Shown here: positions 1 through 12,469 of the stretch, one piece after another
How the letters are laid out: every line of letters starts with the position of its first letter
Position numbering within the stretch: the stretch's first letter is position 1
DNA from: Tricholomella constricta
Taxonomy: Eukaryota; Basidiomycota; Agaricomycetes; Agaricales; Lyophyllaceae
NCBI GenBank assembly: GCA_013368375.1
Contig: JAACJP010000004.1
Coordinates: 1,922,001 to 1,986,000, forward strand
DNA length: 64,000 bases
Direction of reading: 5' to 3'
Program-made: the position numbers and the translations under genes
Notes under the pieces: generated by a model
Databases searched by the model: none
Seen by the model: only the letters and a program-made list of their open reading frames with translations
What the model was told of the DNA's origin: nothing

Positions 1-916
1 AATTTGTCGACCTTCACAGGGATCCCATGACTGGACGCAGCAAGGGCTACGCTTTTGTCCAGTAAGGCGATTTAACAAGTCCTAAATCTGCCCTGATATT
101 AATGCTGCTTTGTAGATATAAAAGAGTGGAAGACGCCAGGATGGCGCTGGAACAGATGGAAGGCTTTGAGTTGGCTGGTCGTACGGTGAGTTTCACATCT
201 TAGAATCTGTTCGTTTATCTTAACGATCCTTCCAGCTTCGTGTCAATACGGTTCACGAAAAAGGAACAGCTAGATACACACAACAGGACTCTTTGGACGA
301 AGCCGGGGGTAAGTCCCATTCAAGCTCCAGTCACTCCTGTTTCTCATTTTCTGTACAGGCGGTAACTTGAATGCTGCGTCCCGTCAAGCACTGATGCAGA
401 AACTCGCTAGGACTGAACCAGCTTTGTCTAGGCCTGAACCTGTGTAAGATGCCACCCACATGAGATCGACTGGCTGACTGACATGATTTGCAGAGCGAAG
501 CCGACTATTACTCAAGCAATGCAGTCACGCTCTGTTTTATTGAAGAATATGTTCGACCCAGAAGAGTGAGTACCCATCATCTTTTTGCATGCTTTGCAAA
601 GAAGGCAAAACTCATTCCAATTTACAGAGAAACGGAGCGCGACTGGGATAAGGATCTCGCTGACGATGTCAAGGGTGAATGCGAGGAGAAATATGGTCCA
701 GTCGAAGCTATCAAAGTTGAGAAAGAAACTCAGGTAATTTGCTTGCTTCTCATGAACGTCAGCTTTTCAACGTTTATACAGGGAGAAATCTACATGAAAT
801 TCGATTCCATCGACACTGCCAAAAAAGCCATTCAGGGTCTCAACGGTCGATGGTTCGGCGGAAAGCAAGTCTCTGCGACCTTCATATCGGATGCCATCAT
901 GCAGGCCCATCAGTAG
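1..916 (+). CDS. RBM39/Rsd1-like splicing factor, 3' part
   Basis: The window opens inside this gene, so the N-terminal RS-rich region and first RRM are missing. The first exon reads an RRM with an RNP1 motif (KGYAFVQ) at about 40-62. After short introns come the end of that RRM (MALEQMEGFELAGRT), a linker, and the segment SVLLKNMF...ETERDWDKDLADDV. The last exon (782-916) is a degenerate RRM containing GRWFGGKQVSATF. That W-F-x-G-K/R pattern is typical of the U2AF-homology motif (UHM) that ends RBM39/CAPER-alpha and fission yeast Rsd1. Such proteins act in the nucleus and bind UHM-ligand motifs of SF3B1 or U2AF during 3' splice-site choice. The order RRM, linker, UHM and the TAG stop at 914-916 fit the family. 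The family call is firm; a one-to-one match with a named yeast gene is inference. Confidence 0.88.
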
Positions 917-1661
917 TCAACTCTTTGCACCTCCTTCACATCTGGGCCTGCGCAGAGGGGTATTCACTGGCTAAAGTCCTCTTTTCTTCTATTTATCACT
1001 AAAGAGGCGAAACAGATTCCAATTTTTCTGTTTGACCTCTGTCGTTCTTTTTTGGTGTTCCATATCTCAATTTCTCATGCCGTGCAGATCTTAAGCCTTC
1101 ACGTTCGGGCTGGAACGCTCTCAACAGCAATATGCATAGGCAGGTTTCATTGCTGTGATGCTCTTCTGAACGTCATGCTACGTTCCTTTTTCTCAAATAA
1201 CCTTTTTCTGCGTTAGATAACACAAAAGAGAATGTTTGCCCACGTTTGCCCAAAAGTTGGACTTCGACATTTGCCATAAGATACTCCCTGCTGACACGCT
1301 TCATGGAGGTATCAATCGCGGTCTCTTCCACCTATTCGTCTAAGTTGCTAATAGACGGTGTAGGACTCGAAGGACATAAACTCTAACTATGAACATATCC
1401 CACTTTTAGCGCGATCTGAACCATGACCCTATTATTCTATCAACTCTATCTTTAGGTCATCGTCAATAAATGCAAAACCCACTGAACGCTCAAATTTCCC
1501 GGAATTGCTTGAGAAGGCGATGCAAAGAAGTCGACTGTCAGGCGACCATTAAGTATCGGACCGGCATCCGGAACTCCCTAGTCACTGATTATATCAACCG
1601 TCCACAAGTCCTGCGTCTATAGCTCCCTTTCCCTTGTTCTTCACTCGTATCTCATCGAGCA
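917..1661. other. intergenic region, no gene seen
   Basis: This holds the 3' flank of the RBM39-like gene and the upstream region of the D-serine dehydratase-like gene. No coherent coding stretch or RNA gene is visible. A weak AT-rich TATATCA lies about 75 bp before the next start codon. Confidence 0.5.
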
Positions 1662-3226
1662 ATGGTTACACAAACCAAAACACCTTATCAGTTCTTGGAG
1701 CGGCCCAGAAAGGCCAATCTGATCGAGGAATTTCATGACAGGGCATTGGATACATTGCGGACACCTGCAATGATCATCGACCGAACTCTTTTCGCAGAGA
1801 ATTGTGCAAGCATGCATTTGAGATCTAAAGCATGGGGAGCCAACTTCCGCGCACATTTAAAAACCCATAAGGTAAGAAAATCTGTCGCAATTGGTTGCCT
1901 CATATCGCTCACTCGATTAGACTGTGGAAGGCACAAGGCTCCAGCTTCAATCGAGCGTTGATAAAACGCAGGCCATTGTCGTTTCAACCCTCATGGAGGC
2001 CTGGGAGGTAGTCAATGCTGGTCTGGTTTCTGATTCAACAGTCAAAGATGTAAGTGGATATGTCGGTGTTGATTTCATTGAGGCCTATTTGGGTACAGAT
2101 TCTTTATGGCCTCCCCATTTCACTCAACAAAGTGGAAGATCTATCCAATATATGGGACCAGATATCCAAAGATGGTGGGACAGTTCGCCTTCTCGTCGAT
2201 CATCCGGAACAAGTCAAATTTCTTGAGAAATTCGAGAACGCGCGAAAATCCCCGAGAAGATGGTCTGTCTTCGTTAAAGTCGACGGTGGACAAAAGTGGG
2301 GGATTTCCTTTTGGTTTGCGCAACGCACCTGATGCTCATTACAACGCGACAGGCGTGCTGGCGTGTCGATGGATGCAACACTCTTTGAAGAGCTACTGTC
2401 GGCTTTGTTCTCGTCTCCCGCCATATCTGTCTATGGTTTCTATTGCCACGCAGGAAATTCTTATGCCTCGGAGTCCTCCTCGGAAGCCTCGTTTTTCCTG
2501 TCAGCTGAGGTGGAGGCAGTGAACTCTGCCGCTGCCGCTGGTCTCGCTGCTCTATCTGCATCGGCCGCTAAAGAATATCATCAGCAGCCCTTCGTGTTAT
2601 CAGTGGGATCAACTCCCACTGCCCATGCGGCAAGCGCTGAGGCAAGAGAGTTATTATCAAGTACTCTTCATGGAGTGTTGGAGTTGCATGCTGGTTGGTC
2701 TTCGCGTCCTTCAGCTGTGCGGCGATTAAAATTGTCGTATAGGAAATTATCCTATGCTTGACCTTCAACAACAACACACCGGCATGATCGACAGGGGACG
2801 CATTGCCCAGCGGGTCCTTGCGACGGTTGTCTCGTACTATCCTGGACGAGGTGAAGCAGGCAAGGACGAAGCATTGATCGACGCAGGAGCAATCGCCTTC
2901 AGTAAGGATACCGGCCCCTCAGGAGGATACGGAGACGTGATCGATAAGGGTTGGCGGGTGGGAAGAATCTCGCAAGAGCACGGTATTCTCACACAGGCCT
3001 CCACTGAAAAAGCAAGTGAGGCGAAATTGGAAATCGGGAGTCTCGTGGAAATCGTCGGTCAACATGCGTGTCTGATTGCGGCGGTGAGCGTATCCCGGAC
3101 CCTGGAATTCGTATTGGAATTGACTCCGATACCGCACAGGCTTATCCATGGTACTATATCGTTGATAAAAACGTCGAGCAAGGTAAGAAAGTGGTGGATA
3201 TCTGGGTTCCTTGGAAAGGCTGGTAA
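1662..3226 (+). CDS. DSD1: D-serine dehydratase / D-threonine aldolase-like PLP enzyme
   Basis: This is a fold type III (alanine racemase-like) PLP enzyme. Eukaryotic members use PLP and a C-terminal zinc site to deaminate D-serine to pyruvate and ammonia. The N-terminal exon contains the TPAMIIDRTLF segment typical of the barrel entry, followed by RAHLKTHK, whose lysine is the expected PLP Schiff-base residue. Later exons give the barrel strands VFVKVDGG and VYGFYCHAGNSY, then LSVGSTPTAH, which is characteristic of DSD1 proteins. The C-terminal beta domain includes GRIAQRVLATVVSYYPGR, and EIVGQHACLIAA carries the His and Cys expected to bind zinc. The reading ends WVPWKGW with TAA at 3224-3226. 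At least six short introns interrupt it. ATG 1662 is chosen because the family's N-terminal helix begins soon after. A D-threonine aldolase activity cannot be excluded from sequence. Confidence 0.85.
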
Positions 3227-3448
3227 AATTACTGTACATCCATATACCCAGTGTCCATAACCATATGTATTTCTGCCCGCGATAAACTGGAGATATGCTC
3301 AACAACGATGTGACGTACATGGACTGCTGCGCGCTTGAAGTGCCGAGAGTCAATCCAGCGGCACGTGTATGCGAAGCTAGGCGGCATGAACGCCTGTTGA
3401 ACATCGTCTGTAACAGTCTCTCGAAGCTGTGATAGCTTCTCCTCTAGC

Positions 3449-4550
<1,102 letters not shown>

Positions 4551-5381
4551 CAGGCGCGGCGTGGAGACACTCGCAACCCAGGTAAGTCTTGATGGTAATC
4601 ATCGAGGTTCTAGCGTACTTAGACCCACTCCAAGCATACGTCTACCATCTTCTGCTCACACGACACAGGCCTATGCTCTCCACCTGACGGCTTTTTGCAT
4701 TTCCCCGATTTTCCCGCTTTCGGCTCCCGTTCATACCCATCCATATGTTTCGTATACCATACTCCACTTCGTGATTTACGTAAGTCTGTAATATTCACCC
4801 ATCCACCAGCTCTCACATAGCCATATTCATAGTCACACGTTCTTTTATTCCCTTCACACACAAGTTAGACTGTTTATAGAGTCTTCGTAATTGTTGTTTC
4901 AACTATTGGATAATGTACTGACCGCTGGACTCACGCTGATTGATGCCGTTGCTGCCTTGCGTTTTCCCACCAGTTAATTCTTTGCATCATCTTCGGGACA
5001 ATCTGGCGGCAATCCACATCGTCGCAGCATCACCGGATCGGTCACGACAGTATGCCCTTCGGGCACTTTCAGTTAATTTCGAGCACCTTACTTTCCCTCA
5101 GCTTCGATCCTATGCGGCTAAAGTCATCCGTTTGTCGCCAGCCCTCGGGCAGAGCTCGGGATAAGAGATACTCAATGTGGGATTGGCTCTTTCGCATGGC
5201 GTTGCGTCAATCAAGTGACCAACGAACGAGTGGGGATTCGTCCTCGAGACTTCATTGGCCACATGCCTCTAAAGTGGACACGTATCACCTATATTCCAGG
5301 GTGAAAGTGAGGATAGCTCTGCTTCCACATCCCTTTTGACCATAGAGAACACCCAACACCTCCAACTCTCCGCGATGAACG
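4551..5381. other. intergenic region, no gene seen
   Basis: This is 831 bp between two genes on the same strand. Several open frames of 70-95 codons exist, but none has recognisable motifs or consistent splice signals. It probably holds the Rab 3' UTR and the promoter of the next gene. Confidence 0.45.
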
Positions 5382-7214
5382 ATGAGTAGTGGCTCGGACA
5401 CAGGTGTGTAGAACTATTCTAAGCCCTGATGCTCAATAGCTCCGTCCTCCGCTGGACGCTTCCTGCGTGTGGTGCTCTACATCGTCTTCGGGTGCTAATT
5501 AACAATCCAGGATCTCCAATATCGATTTCCAGCACGAGTTCTTCCAGCACGAGTTCTTCCAGCACGAGTTCTTCCAGCGAGAGTTCTTCCAGCACGAGTT
5601 CAGCTAGCCTGGTGATGTCAACAAGCTCCTCGTCTGTAGTCATTTCGAAGGCCCCAGAAGTACCAGAAATACCAGCCACGAAGTTGGTTATATGATATGA
5701 TACGGTATCACAGCCGCTAATGGTATAATTAAGGATGTCTTCAGTTCGTTCGACTACCACCAATCAGATCAAGACTCCAATCAATGGTGCGACGACATTA
5801 CCTGCTGTTCCAGAGCCGAACACGTCCGTCAGCCATTCCACGACCTCCGTCAGTACTGGGAGCTCTTCACGTCCCTCGTCTGGGCCTTCTACTACACTGC
5901 AAAGACCCCCCTTACAACCTTCGTCGGGATTAAAGCCAGTGACCAGTTTACCGCCTCCGAAGACGACCACCAAAATTTCCAGTGAGTCCAGCACCTAAGA
6001 GATTTACTGTTTTCTGAGCATTCCGTATAGTCCAGAAAGCGGCGGCACCTACGATATCAACAAGGACAAGTACAATCACGGATCAGCCAGTGTCTACGTT
6101 ATCAACCCCCGTGCCTGTGTCGATTGTAGATCCTAACAATGGGAGAGTCAGCCTTACGACTCCCCCAGTCGTGACAGTGCTGAGCACTTCAACCGAGCCC
6201 AACGGTGAATTCGTCACGTTCACGCATGTTGTCGCCAACCCGACAGGCTTCAATAACGAGGGTCAAGTTGTTGACAGTACTGGGTGAGAAACTCCGAGCA
6301 ACCTGGCTTTTGTCCTGACTTGACACATTCTGGCCGTAGTTTTCTAGGAAATCATGGTGCAATAGCTGGCGTGTTCGTAGTCGTGGGCGTCATTGCCTGT
6401 GCGATAGGGTTTTGCCTCGTCTTACTTTTCCGCCGACGTCGTCGGCAAATTCGCCGAAGACGTTGGTTGGCGGGTATTCAACAGCGTACTTCTTTGAACC
6501 CATTCGAGGACCCTCCCAGTTCCCCGCAGATGCGCAGCATCAACGACAATCGTCAAGACGTTAACTGGGATGGCAGTGCGCCGTTTGCCTTCGGTCATAG
6601 TGTTGATACAAGGCGAGTCTCCTTACCTTCGGCGAACAGTCACCGCCACAGCGACAACGTCCTCGAGGGCAACGGGTCCGGTACAAGCTTAAGAAGAGTC
6701 CCTGTGCCATTCGATGACCTGTTCAACAATCAAGAGCACAACCGCAGTCTTGGTTTCGGCGTTGGGTACGGGCGTGCATTCAACAACGACCCCCGCGACA
6801 GAGCGTCCATTGCTCAGTCCAGCCCTTCGATCTACCCGGCGAGTCTACCACCGTGTGGCGATGACGACACTACGGATGACCCTCAATCGCCAAATTCTGA
6901 ACGTTCATCGGGACCTCCCTCCAGAATCATCGCAGGGCCAGCGCCTCCCATACCCCCGCGATCACACCTCAGACGAAGTGTAATCAAGCCTTCAGAAGTG
7001 TATCCCATTACACCTCCAACATCCGTCTCCTCGCCTGCGCCTTCAAAGCCTCCAAGCCCAGTTCTCGACCAGGGGAAGTTCATCAATAGGCGAACTCTGC
7101 TCGACGTAAGTGCCTCTTGTCATACGATGTCTTTCTGCAGGTATTAAATCGCACGTCACAAAGGTTCGACCTCGTTCAAGCCACGACCCGGCGTTGGTGA
7201 CACTAAACACATGA
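5382..7214 (+). CDS. Ser/Thr-rich single-pass membrane protein (Mid2/SKG6-like), copy 1
   Basis: This looks like a cell-wall or stress-sensor type protein. The first exon reads MSSGSDT and joins after an intron (5404-5510) to a Ser/Thr repeat (SSTSS units). A long Ser/Thr/Pro region follows, where O-mannosylation is expected. Near the membrane is FVTFTHVVANPTG. One transmembrane helix (GAIAGVFVVVGVIACAIGF, about 6355-6430) is followed at once by a very basic stretch (RRRRRQIRRRRW), which places the C-terminus in the cytosol. The cytosolic tail is Ser/Pro-rich with two likely SH3-binding stretches (APPIPPR, KPPSPV). The final intron (from GTAAGT after RRTLLD) is joined to VRPRSSHDPALV with TGA at 7212-7214. 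That matches the related minus-strand gene ending VLGVRN. No cleavable signal peptide is obvious in the exon chosen. Function is unknown; the sensor role is inferred from architecture. Confidence 0.72.
5526..5605 (+). repeat. 15-bp tandem repeat coding for SSTSS
   Basis: A unit of the form AGCACGAGTTCTTCC is repeated in frame about five times, with one AGCGAG variant, coding Ser-Ser-Thr-Ser-Ser. It lies in the extracellular part of the membrane protein and is likely to vary in length between strains. Confidence 0.85.
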
Positions 7215-7393
7215 CCGATGCACACAGAACAATTGCGGACAAGTAAATACGATTCAGACCACACTACCTGTATCACTGACAGTTCTCGACGCTCGACGAA
7301 GGAGAAAAGAGAGCACCATATGTATTTCATCACAACTGTCTATATGCAGATTCATAAAATGAGATTCACGTCCCCTTCACATACCTGGCACGA

Positions 7394-8552
7394 TCAAAAT
7401 CTGCTACTGCCTCTTTGCTGCCAACAGCGATGCAGTGTCTGTGACGAAGCCATAGGTCTGACGCACGTGTATGAGGCATGGGATATGAATGATGAGGAGC
7501 AGTAAAGGCTAACATTGGCGGCATTATGGAGAAGGTTGGAGAGTCCACCCTCTGGAGAAGTCGTGGCTGTGGTGTCCTTCACAACAACGCAGTCGTATCC
7601 TCGAAAATAAGCATCTATCAGAGTACCAAGGACACACTTCGGTGCACAGTATTCCAATGTCAGTAATGCGGTGCGGATACCTTTCTTCAATGTCAGACAT
7701 ACCTGGTCCGCGTTGACGCCACCAAAAAGCAGCGTCGTTATTCCATTCTCTTGAAGAAATAGATCCAAGGCCGTCTGGTAACCCCAAAGACCGCTCATTC
7801 TGATCATTGAGGGAAGAGATATGACTAAGGCTTCATATCAATTATGACATACCTGTTCTTGTGGATCCAAAAATCGGTACCCGCATCCTGGCCTTTCAAA
7901 AATTCTGACTGAAGAGGTCCATACAGTTCAGCATTGCGTGCGCCTCGCATAAGAAGCCTTCCGAAGTTGTTTGGCAGGAAAGACCCAAGGCCTCCTCCGC
8001 CATTCTTTCGGAAACCACGAGCCAATGCCGGTGGGATGGTCTTGAGCTCATGCTCCGTGAGGCCCCAATTCCTGACCATGATCATGAGCTGCCAAATCCA
8101 CTAAAAGGCTTAATCAACGGCGCCCACGCACAGCCAGATAATCTTGACACCCAAAGACCGCAAGACCGGAACAGCTTCCTGGAGAGCGCCAACGCATTTG
8201 AGCCCAGGAGGATGATCCCTCAGTTCTGGATGGAGAAAGAAACTGCGAGTCACGATAGACCCGCGTGCGACGTCAATAATTGTTATGCTTTTCTCCATGT
8301 ATCAGCGGCAGACTTTTGCATATCGATAATGACCATAGCGGTCGAATTCGTATCAATCCTGATGGTACGGTGCCCTTCGACAGGGATCTCCGCTTGGCCA
8401 GCTTTGAGCAAGGGCGCAGGTCCAGAATGTTCCGCATGATCTGAGAGCGAACAGGTGCGCGACAGATCCACAAGTCCCGTTGGGTATTCGACCCAGAAGG
8501 AGCTATCGCTCCCATACTGTGTTGGAGTGGAGACGAAAGGGCGGGATGCCAT
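7394..8552 (-). CDS. isochorismatase-family cysteine hydrolase
   Basis: This is a cytosolic hydrolase of the isochorismatase-like fold (PF00857-type). The start MASRPFVSTPTQYG leads to MVIIDMQ; splicing at CAA-AA/T gives IDMQNFFLHPELRDHPPG, the classic first active-site strand with its aspartate. VLRSLGVKIIWL follows. The third motif is GVNADQ, which splicing joins to CVLGTLIDAYFRGYDC, so the cysteine right after the intron is the expected nucleophile of the GV(N/T)xxxCV motif. VVVKDTTATTSPEGG and LHNAANV complete the fold. The catalytic lysine should lie in the middle exons (around 7850-8085, FWIHKNRY). The TGA at 7394-7396 ends the only frame seen; the last few dozen residues are less certain and another intron may remove them. 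Substrate is not predictable; many fungal members act on nicotinamide-like or ureide amides. Confidence 0.8.
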
Positions 8553-8925
8553 GGTGAGTCAAGAAACCACGGAGAGTTTTCCGGTATACATAACGCCGCA
8601 GAAACGATGTGAAAACATGGCCACGAACGACAGAAGCATATCACACGGCACCGCATGACCATGAGTAAACAGGACCATGTGAACAATTGTGAGCTCGGGA
8701 AACCGGTATGAGGTACGAGGTCTATGGCAGATATCGTTTTAAAAGCGTACACTACTATATGAATGTGGATATACCTATTTTGAGTCCGTGTGATCGTGAA
8801 AGTCTGTACAAAAAAAGGCACGAAGGTCCTTTCCCGGCTGAGGATAGCAAAGTCCGAGCGAAGACAACAAAAATGCGGAGTAATCTAGATGTCGGGTATA
8901 CAGTGTATCCATTGGTCACGATTCT
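8553..8925. other. intergenic region, no gene seen
   Basis: This gap lies upstream of the isochorismatase-like gene and at the 3' end of the next minus-strand gene. Small open frames here have no homology-like motifs. Confidence 0.4.
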
Positions 8926-10705
8926 CGAGAAACTTGGCTGATTGCGTCAGGTAAATTTCGGACCTAAAGAAATGGAGGGTTTTAGAAATACAAAGTATTG
9001 CCAGGGATTGCTTACTCCAAGGACAGGTCTTGAATAATCTTCTTCATCTCTGAGATCCCTCTCAGAGGCACGATCTGTCTCTACGTTCATTCTTTGTCGA
9101 AGTCCTGGGTCCAGTCTATCGTCGCCCACGCTGTGTACCGAATAGACAGAAGAGCCGTCACTGATGGCATTAGGTTCACCGTGACCGACATCCTGTGGAT
9201 TCAGGGGAAGAACGATCAAGGGTGGAGCTTTCGCTGCGTCCGAGAGGCGCTGGGGATTACGAGGAGGGGGGCTTGGGGGTACAGTAGAGGGAAGCGGTGG
9301 TGATGGAGCAGGTCGATAGTAAGATGCGAGAAGGGGTTCGTAGCTGCCGCTTTGGGAAGCCGAGTGACGAATGACATGGTCTCCGCTGGCACTTCCGCTT
9401 CCATTTTGATCCCGGTAAGGACCATTGAACAAAGCAACAGGGGGTAGATTGCTGCTGCCCGACGTGACTCCAGCATTGGGCGGAACGACATAGTCGTGAT
9501 AAGGGTTGAAGGCGTCAGCATCATCGGGATGTGGTACATCCATGTAAGCTGAGGTGCGCGTTGCACTAGGGGCAGAGCTCGCGAATCCAGAGCTCGAGCG
9601 TTGATGCATTTCGACATCGGGGGAGCCAAATCTGGATCTTCGATTGGTGTCCAAATTATCATCATCGTCATCCAGGGGTGTTCTATGGAAGCCCGCAGCT
9701 GCAAGGGTGGCAGAAACGGCGGTATCATGTTCTATCCTCCGGGTGCGACGGCGGCGGCGAACTGCAAACAGTATCCAAAGAAGGATGGAGGCGGCTGCGA
9801 GTCCAACGACCACAAAGACACCGGCTACGGCTCCTGTGTTTCGGAAAAATCTGACAAGATGAAACGATGAGTCGGGGAAATGAAGACGTGTGTAAACACG
9901 CACGAAGAATTGTTGGAATTGTTGGTGTCAGGGATCAGGGTCTGGCTCACACTAGTCTCCGTGATGGTGACGACTTGGCCATCGCTGGCGGTGGAAGTAA
10001 TGATGGAGGTGACGATGGACTGAGAGACGACACCATGTCCCGTCGCTGCTGTCGTGAATCTGCAATTGATGAGGAGTGACGACATATAACGTAATCACCG
10101 AAACTCACGTCGGTGATATGTTCTGCGTTGGTCCTGGCGTTGGGCTACTTTCTCCGGGTGACGGCGTTGTCGAGGAGGGAGGAGGTGACGTCGGCGGCGT
10201 AGTTGGCGTCTCAGGCGGGGTCGACGTTGGAGATTCACTGCTGGTTGGTGGTTCTGACGTTGAGCTAGTCGGCGAAGATGTCGGCAAAGACGTGGGTGAA
10301 GACGTAGGTGAAGACGTAGGTGAAGACGTGGGTGAGGACGTGGGTGAAGACGTAGGTGAGGATGTTGGCGAAGAACTCGAGGAGGTCGAGGTGGAGGTCG
10401 AGGTGGAGGAGCTTGAGGAATTAGACATGCTCGAAGAAGAACTTGAAGACGAATCAGAAGTGCTAGTTTCTGTCGGTGACAAGCTGAAAGGAAAGTTAGT
10501 TAATCCTCAAAGTTAATAAAATTCGATAGTGAACGTACGACGATGAAGATGTAGACATTGGAAAATCAGAAGAAGCTGGCGAGGTGGTTGTATCCATAGA
10601 GGTGGTGGAGGGGACGGCGGAAGAATTTGCCGAGGTGGACGACGTTGGAGGCGGTGATGAAAGCGAGATGGTGAGGGTCGTTGAAGTGACAGAGGTCGTT
10701 GACAT
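8926..10705 (-). CDS. Ser/Thr-rich single-pass membrane protein (Mid2/SKG6-like), copy 2
   Basis: This has the same architecture as the plus-strand gene at 5382-7214. From ATG 10703-10705 it reads a Ser/Thr/Pro-rich ectodomain (MSTTSVTSTTLTIS...), a low-complexity SPTS repeat, and a segment TATGHGVVSQSIVTSIITST typical of the juxtamembrane part of these proteins. One transmembrane helix (GAVAGVFVVVGLAAASILLW) ends in VRRRRRTRR. The GAxAGVFVVVG core is nearly identical to copy 1. The cytosolic tail is Pro/Ser-rich (PPLPSTVPPSPPPR). One reading stops at 8947; splicing GGA/gtaag to ttag/GTCCGA extends it as VLGVRNLPDAISQ to TGA at 8926-8928. That reading is preferred because copy 1 ends LLDVRPRS. 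Its function is unknown; a wall-stress sensor or adaptor is inference. Confidence 0.72.
10270..10380 (-). repeat. 12-bp tandem repeat coding for SPTS/SPTSS
   Basis: On the plus strand a GGTGAAGACGTA-like 12-bp unit recurs about eight to nine times with small changes. On the coding (minus) strand it gives repeated Ser-Pro-Thr-Ser in the ectodomain. The plus-strand frame across it (Gly-Glu-Asp-Val repeats) is only a shadow. Confidence 0.85.
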
Positions 10706-10981
10706 TAGTATGAAGACGATATAAGATAAAACATGAAGGAGTCAGCGGGAAATACAATGGGAAAGGTTAAACGTAAAGACGGGGGAAACGTGGACTTGCC
10801 TCGACTGTAATAGATCGATTTCAGACGTCCTTTCTTTCCATTTGTCTACTCGCTCGCGCCGACCCGAGGCGGCACATTCTGTCCTTCGTCACGTGCCAAG
10901 ACGCGCCACTATCCGCCCACCACTCAATGCGGACGAGCCAAAACCACCACAGATCCTAGCAAGCCATGCTTTCCCTGCTAA

Positions 10982-12280
10982 ATGGACACCGACCAAACCT
11001 GCTCAATCCCATTGCCCCATATTACAGTCGACATTCCTGACGATTGTCCACCATCTTTCACCCCCTACGAGGCCGAGTTTTTCCACTCTAGCGATGGCGA
11101 CGTCATCTCTCACGACCATCACCTGAACGAAGATGGTATGCTTCTCCTGCTCCACCCACTTTATCTAAGCCATTTTCTGCACAGGTGAAGCACTCTACCG
11201 CTTCTTGTTATCTCATTCCGCCGCATACCCCGTCCACACCCTTTATTGTGGGGGTACTCACCAAGAAACACACACTCGTTGCGTAACTCGAACCGTCGAT
11301 GGCCGAACAACACACCACACCGAAACCTACACCGTCACCATCCAGGATTTTTCATTCTCGATAGATCTCACCGATCTTATTGTCAGGGGTCCCGTTCACT
11401 GGTCATTCGCTGATTCCGAACCTGCTTATCGCGGGCTCATGGTTCGCCAGGTCCAGGCTCCCGAGGGCAGGCGGAAAGCTACCAAGGAAGAGACTGCAAG
11501 CTTCAAGGCTTGGGAGTATGAACGTGCCGAGAAAGGCTACCCTCCATGGGCAAGCCGTGACGGGATGCAGAATTTAGATGTTTTGCAGTCATCCCAAACC
11601 CTTCGTCAATGGGCTGACGAGTATTGTTCAAGTCCAAAGTACCTCAAAGAGTTTGTCTATGAAAAAGTGACGATGCCTATATTTCTCCCACTTATAGTGT
11701 ACTCACTGTTATCAAAATTCAGTTCATACACAACTGGAATATGCAGGCATTGGAGAAGGCCATTCGCGGTGCTATCCTGCAGACTCACTACCGCGGCCAT
11801 GTCACGGTCGACTTCAACCTCGACGAGACAAAGATCTTTATTCGAGCAGACAACCGCCTGTCACGCACACTGTCCAAATCTTTCATCAAATTCCTCTTGA
11901 TCATCTTCCTCGTATACCCCTTTATCTGGCTGTTCAAGCGGTACCATTCACAAGGTGGTGGACGCTGGGAGGTCTGTGGAGGCGCGTATGCCCTCAAATA
12001 CACCGAACCTGCGGACGCCCCCGAATGGAAATCCAACGGAGATGGGATTCGTCGGCCATCCGCCTTGCCAAGAATAATTCAGACGGAGCATGCTCTAGAG
12101 AAGCTGTACGGACTGCGTGAGGGCGAGTGGTTCAGACTGTGGGAAGCGGTCATCAAGAGATCTGTCGTCGCGAGATTGCAGAGATCGGAAGCCATGCGGG
12201 ACGTGGGGGAAGGGCCAGTTGACCCAGGACAGGAACTTGAAGGTTATAGACCTGGTGATGTTTTGGATGGTTATGAGTAA
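10982..12280 (+). CDS. uncharacterised fungal membrane protein, copy 1
   Basis: I do not recognise a named family. The protein starts MDTDQTCSIPLPHITV and has an acidic lead (SSDGDVISHDHHLNEDG). Splicing at GATG/GT joins it to GEALYRFLL. A beta-rich region with TYTVTIQDFSFSID and VHWSFADSEPAYRG follows, then an amphipathic segment ending SQTLRQWADEYCSSPKYLKEFVYEK. An intron near 11670-11722 leads to ALEKAIRGAILQTHYRG. A single hydrophobic helix (FIKFLLIIFLVYPFIWLFKRY) is followed by GGGRWEVCGGAYALK and a C-terminal GLREGEWFRLWE. A paralogue with the same motif order lies at 15221-16636, with gamma-glutamyltransferase between them. One membrane helix late in the chain suggests a tail-anchored-like or single-pass endomembrane protein; that is inference. 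Confidence 0.7.
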
Positions 12281-12405
12281 CGAGTACACACGCTGATAGA
12301 TCGGGATTGAAATATTTGTCATTCCGCCCAAGGAGTCTGAATACCGGTCCGGCGGATCTCCGCGAATTTGAGCAGCACCACGGACCGCCGGAGGTGTCCT
12401 GTACG

Positions 12406-12413
12406 CATATAAG
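12406..12413 (+). promoter_or_regulatory. TATA-like box upstream of GGT
   Basis: CATATAAG lies about 57 bp before the ATG at 12470, in the 189-bp gap after the upstream membrane protein gene. Spacing fits a core promoter, but no transcript evidence exists here. Confidence 0.4.
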
Positions 12414-12469
12414 ACGGATCTCATGAATCCCATTCCATTCTCTGCCCCTTTTTATCAAGCACAGGAACG

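Noticed and set aside
4940..5339. Possible gene in the 4551-5381 gap
   Set aside because: Two overlapping frames without motifs, splice signals or codon bias.
8708..8941. Plus-strand 77-codon frame
   Set aside because: No motif; it overlaps the last exon of the minus-strand membrane protein gene.
10076..10516. Plus-strand frame rich in Gly-Glu-Asp-Val
   Set aside because: It is the mirror of the SPTS repeat of the minus-strand membrane protein; no motif and no plausible splicing of its own.
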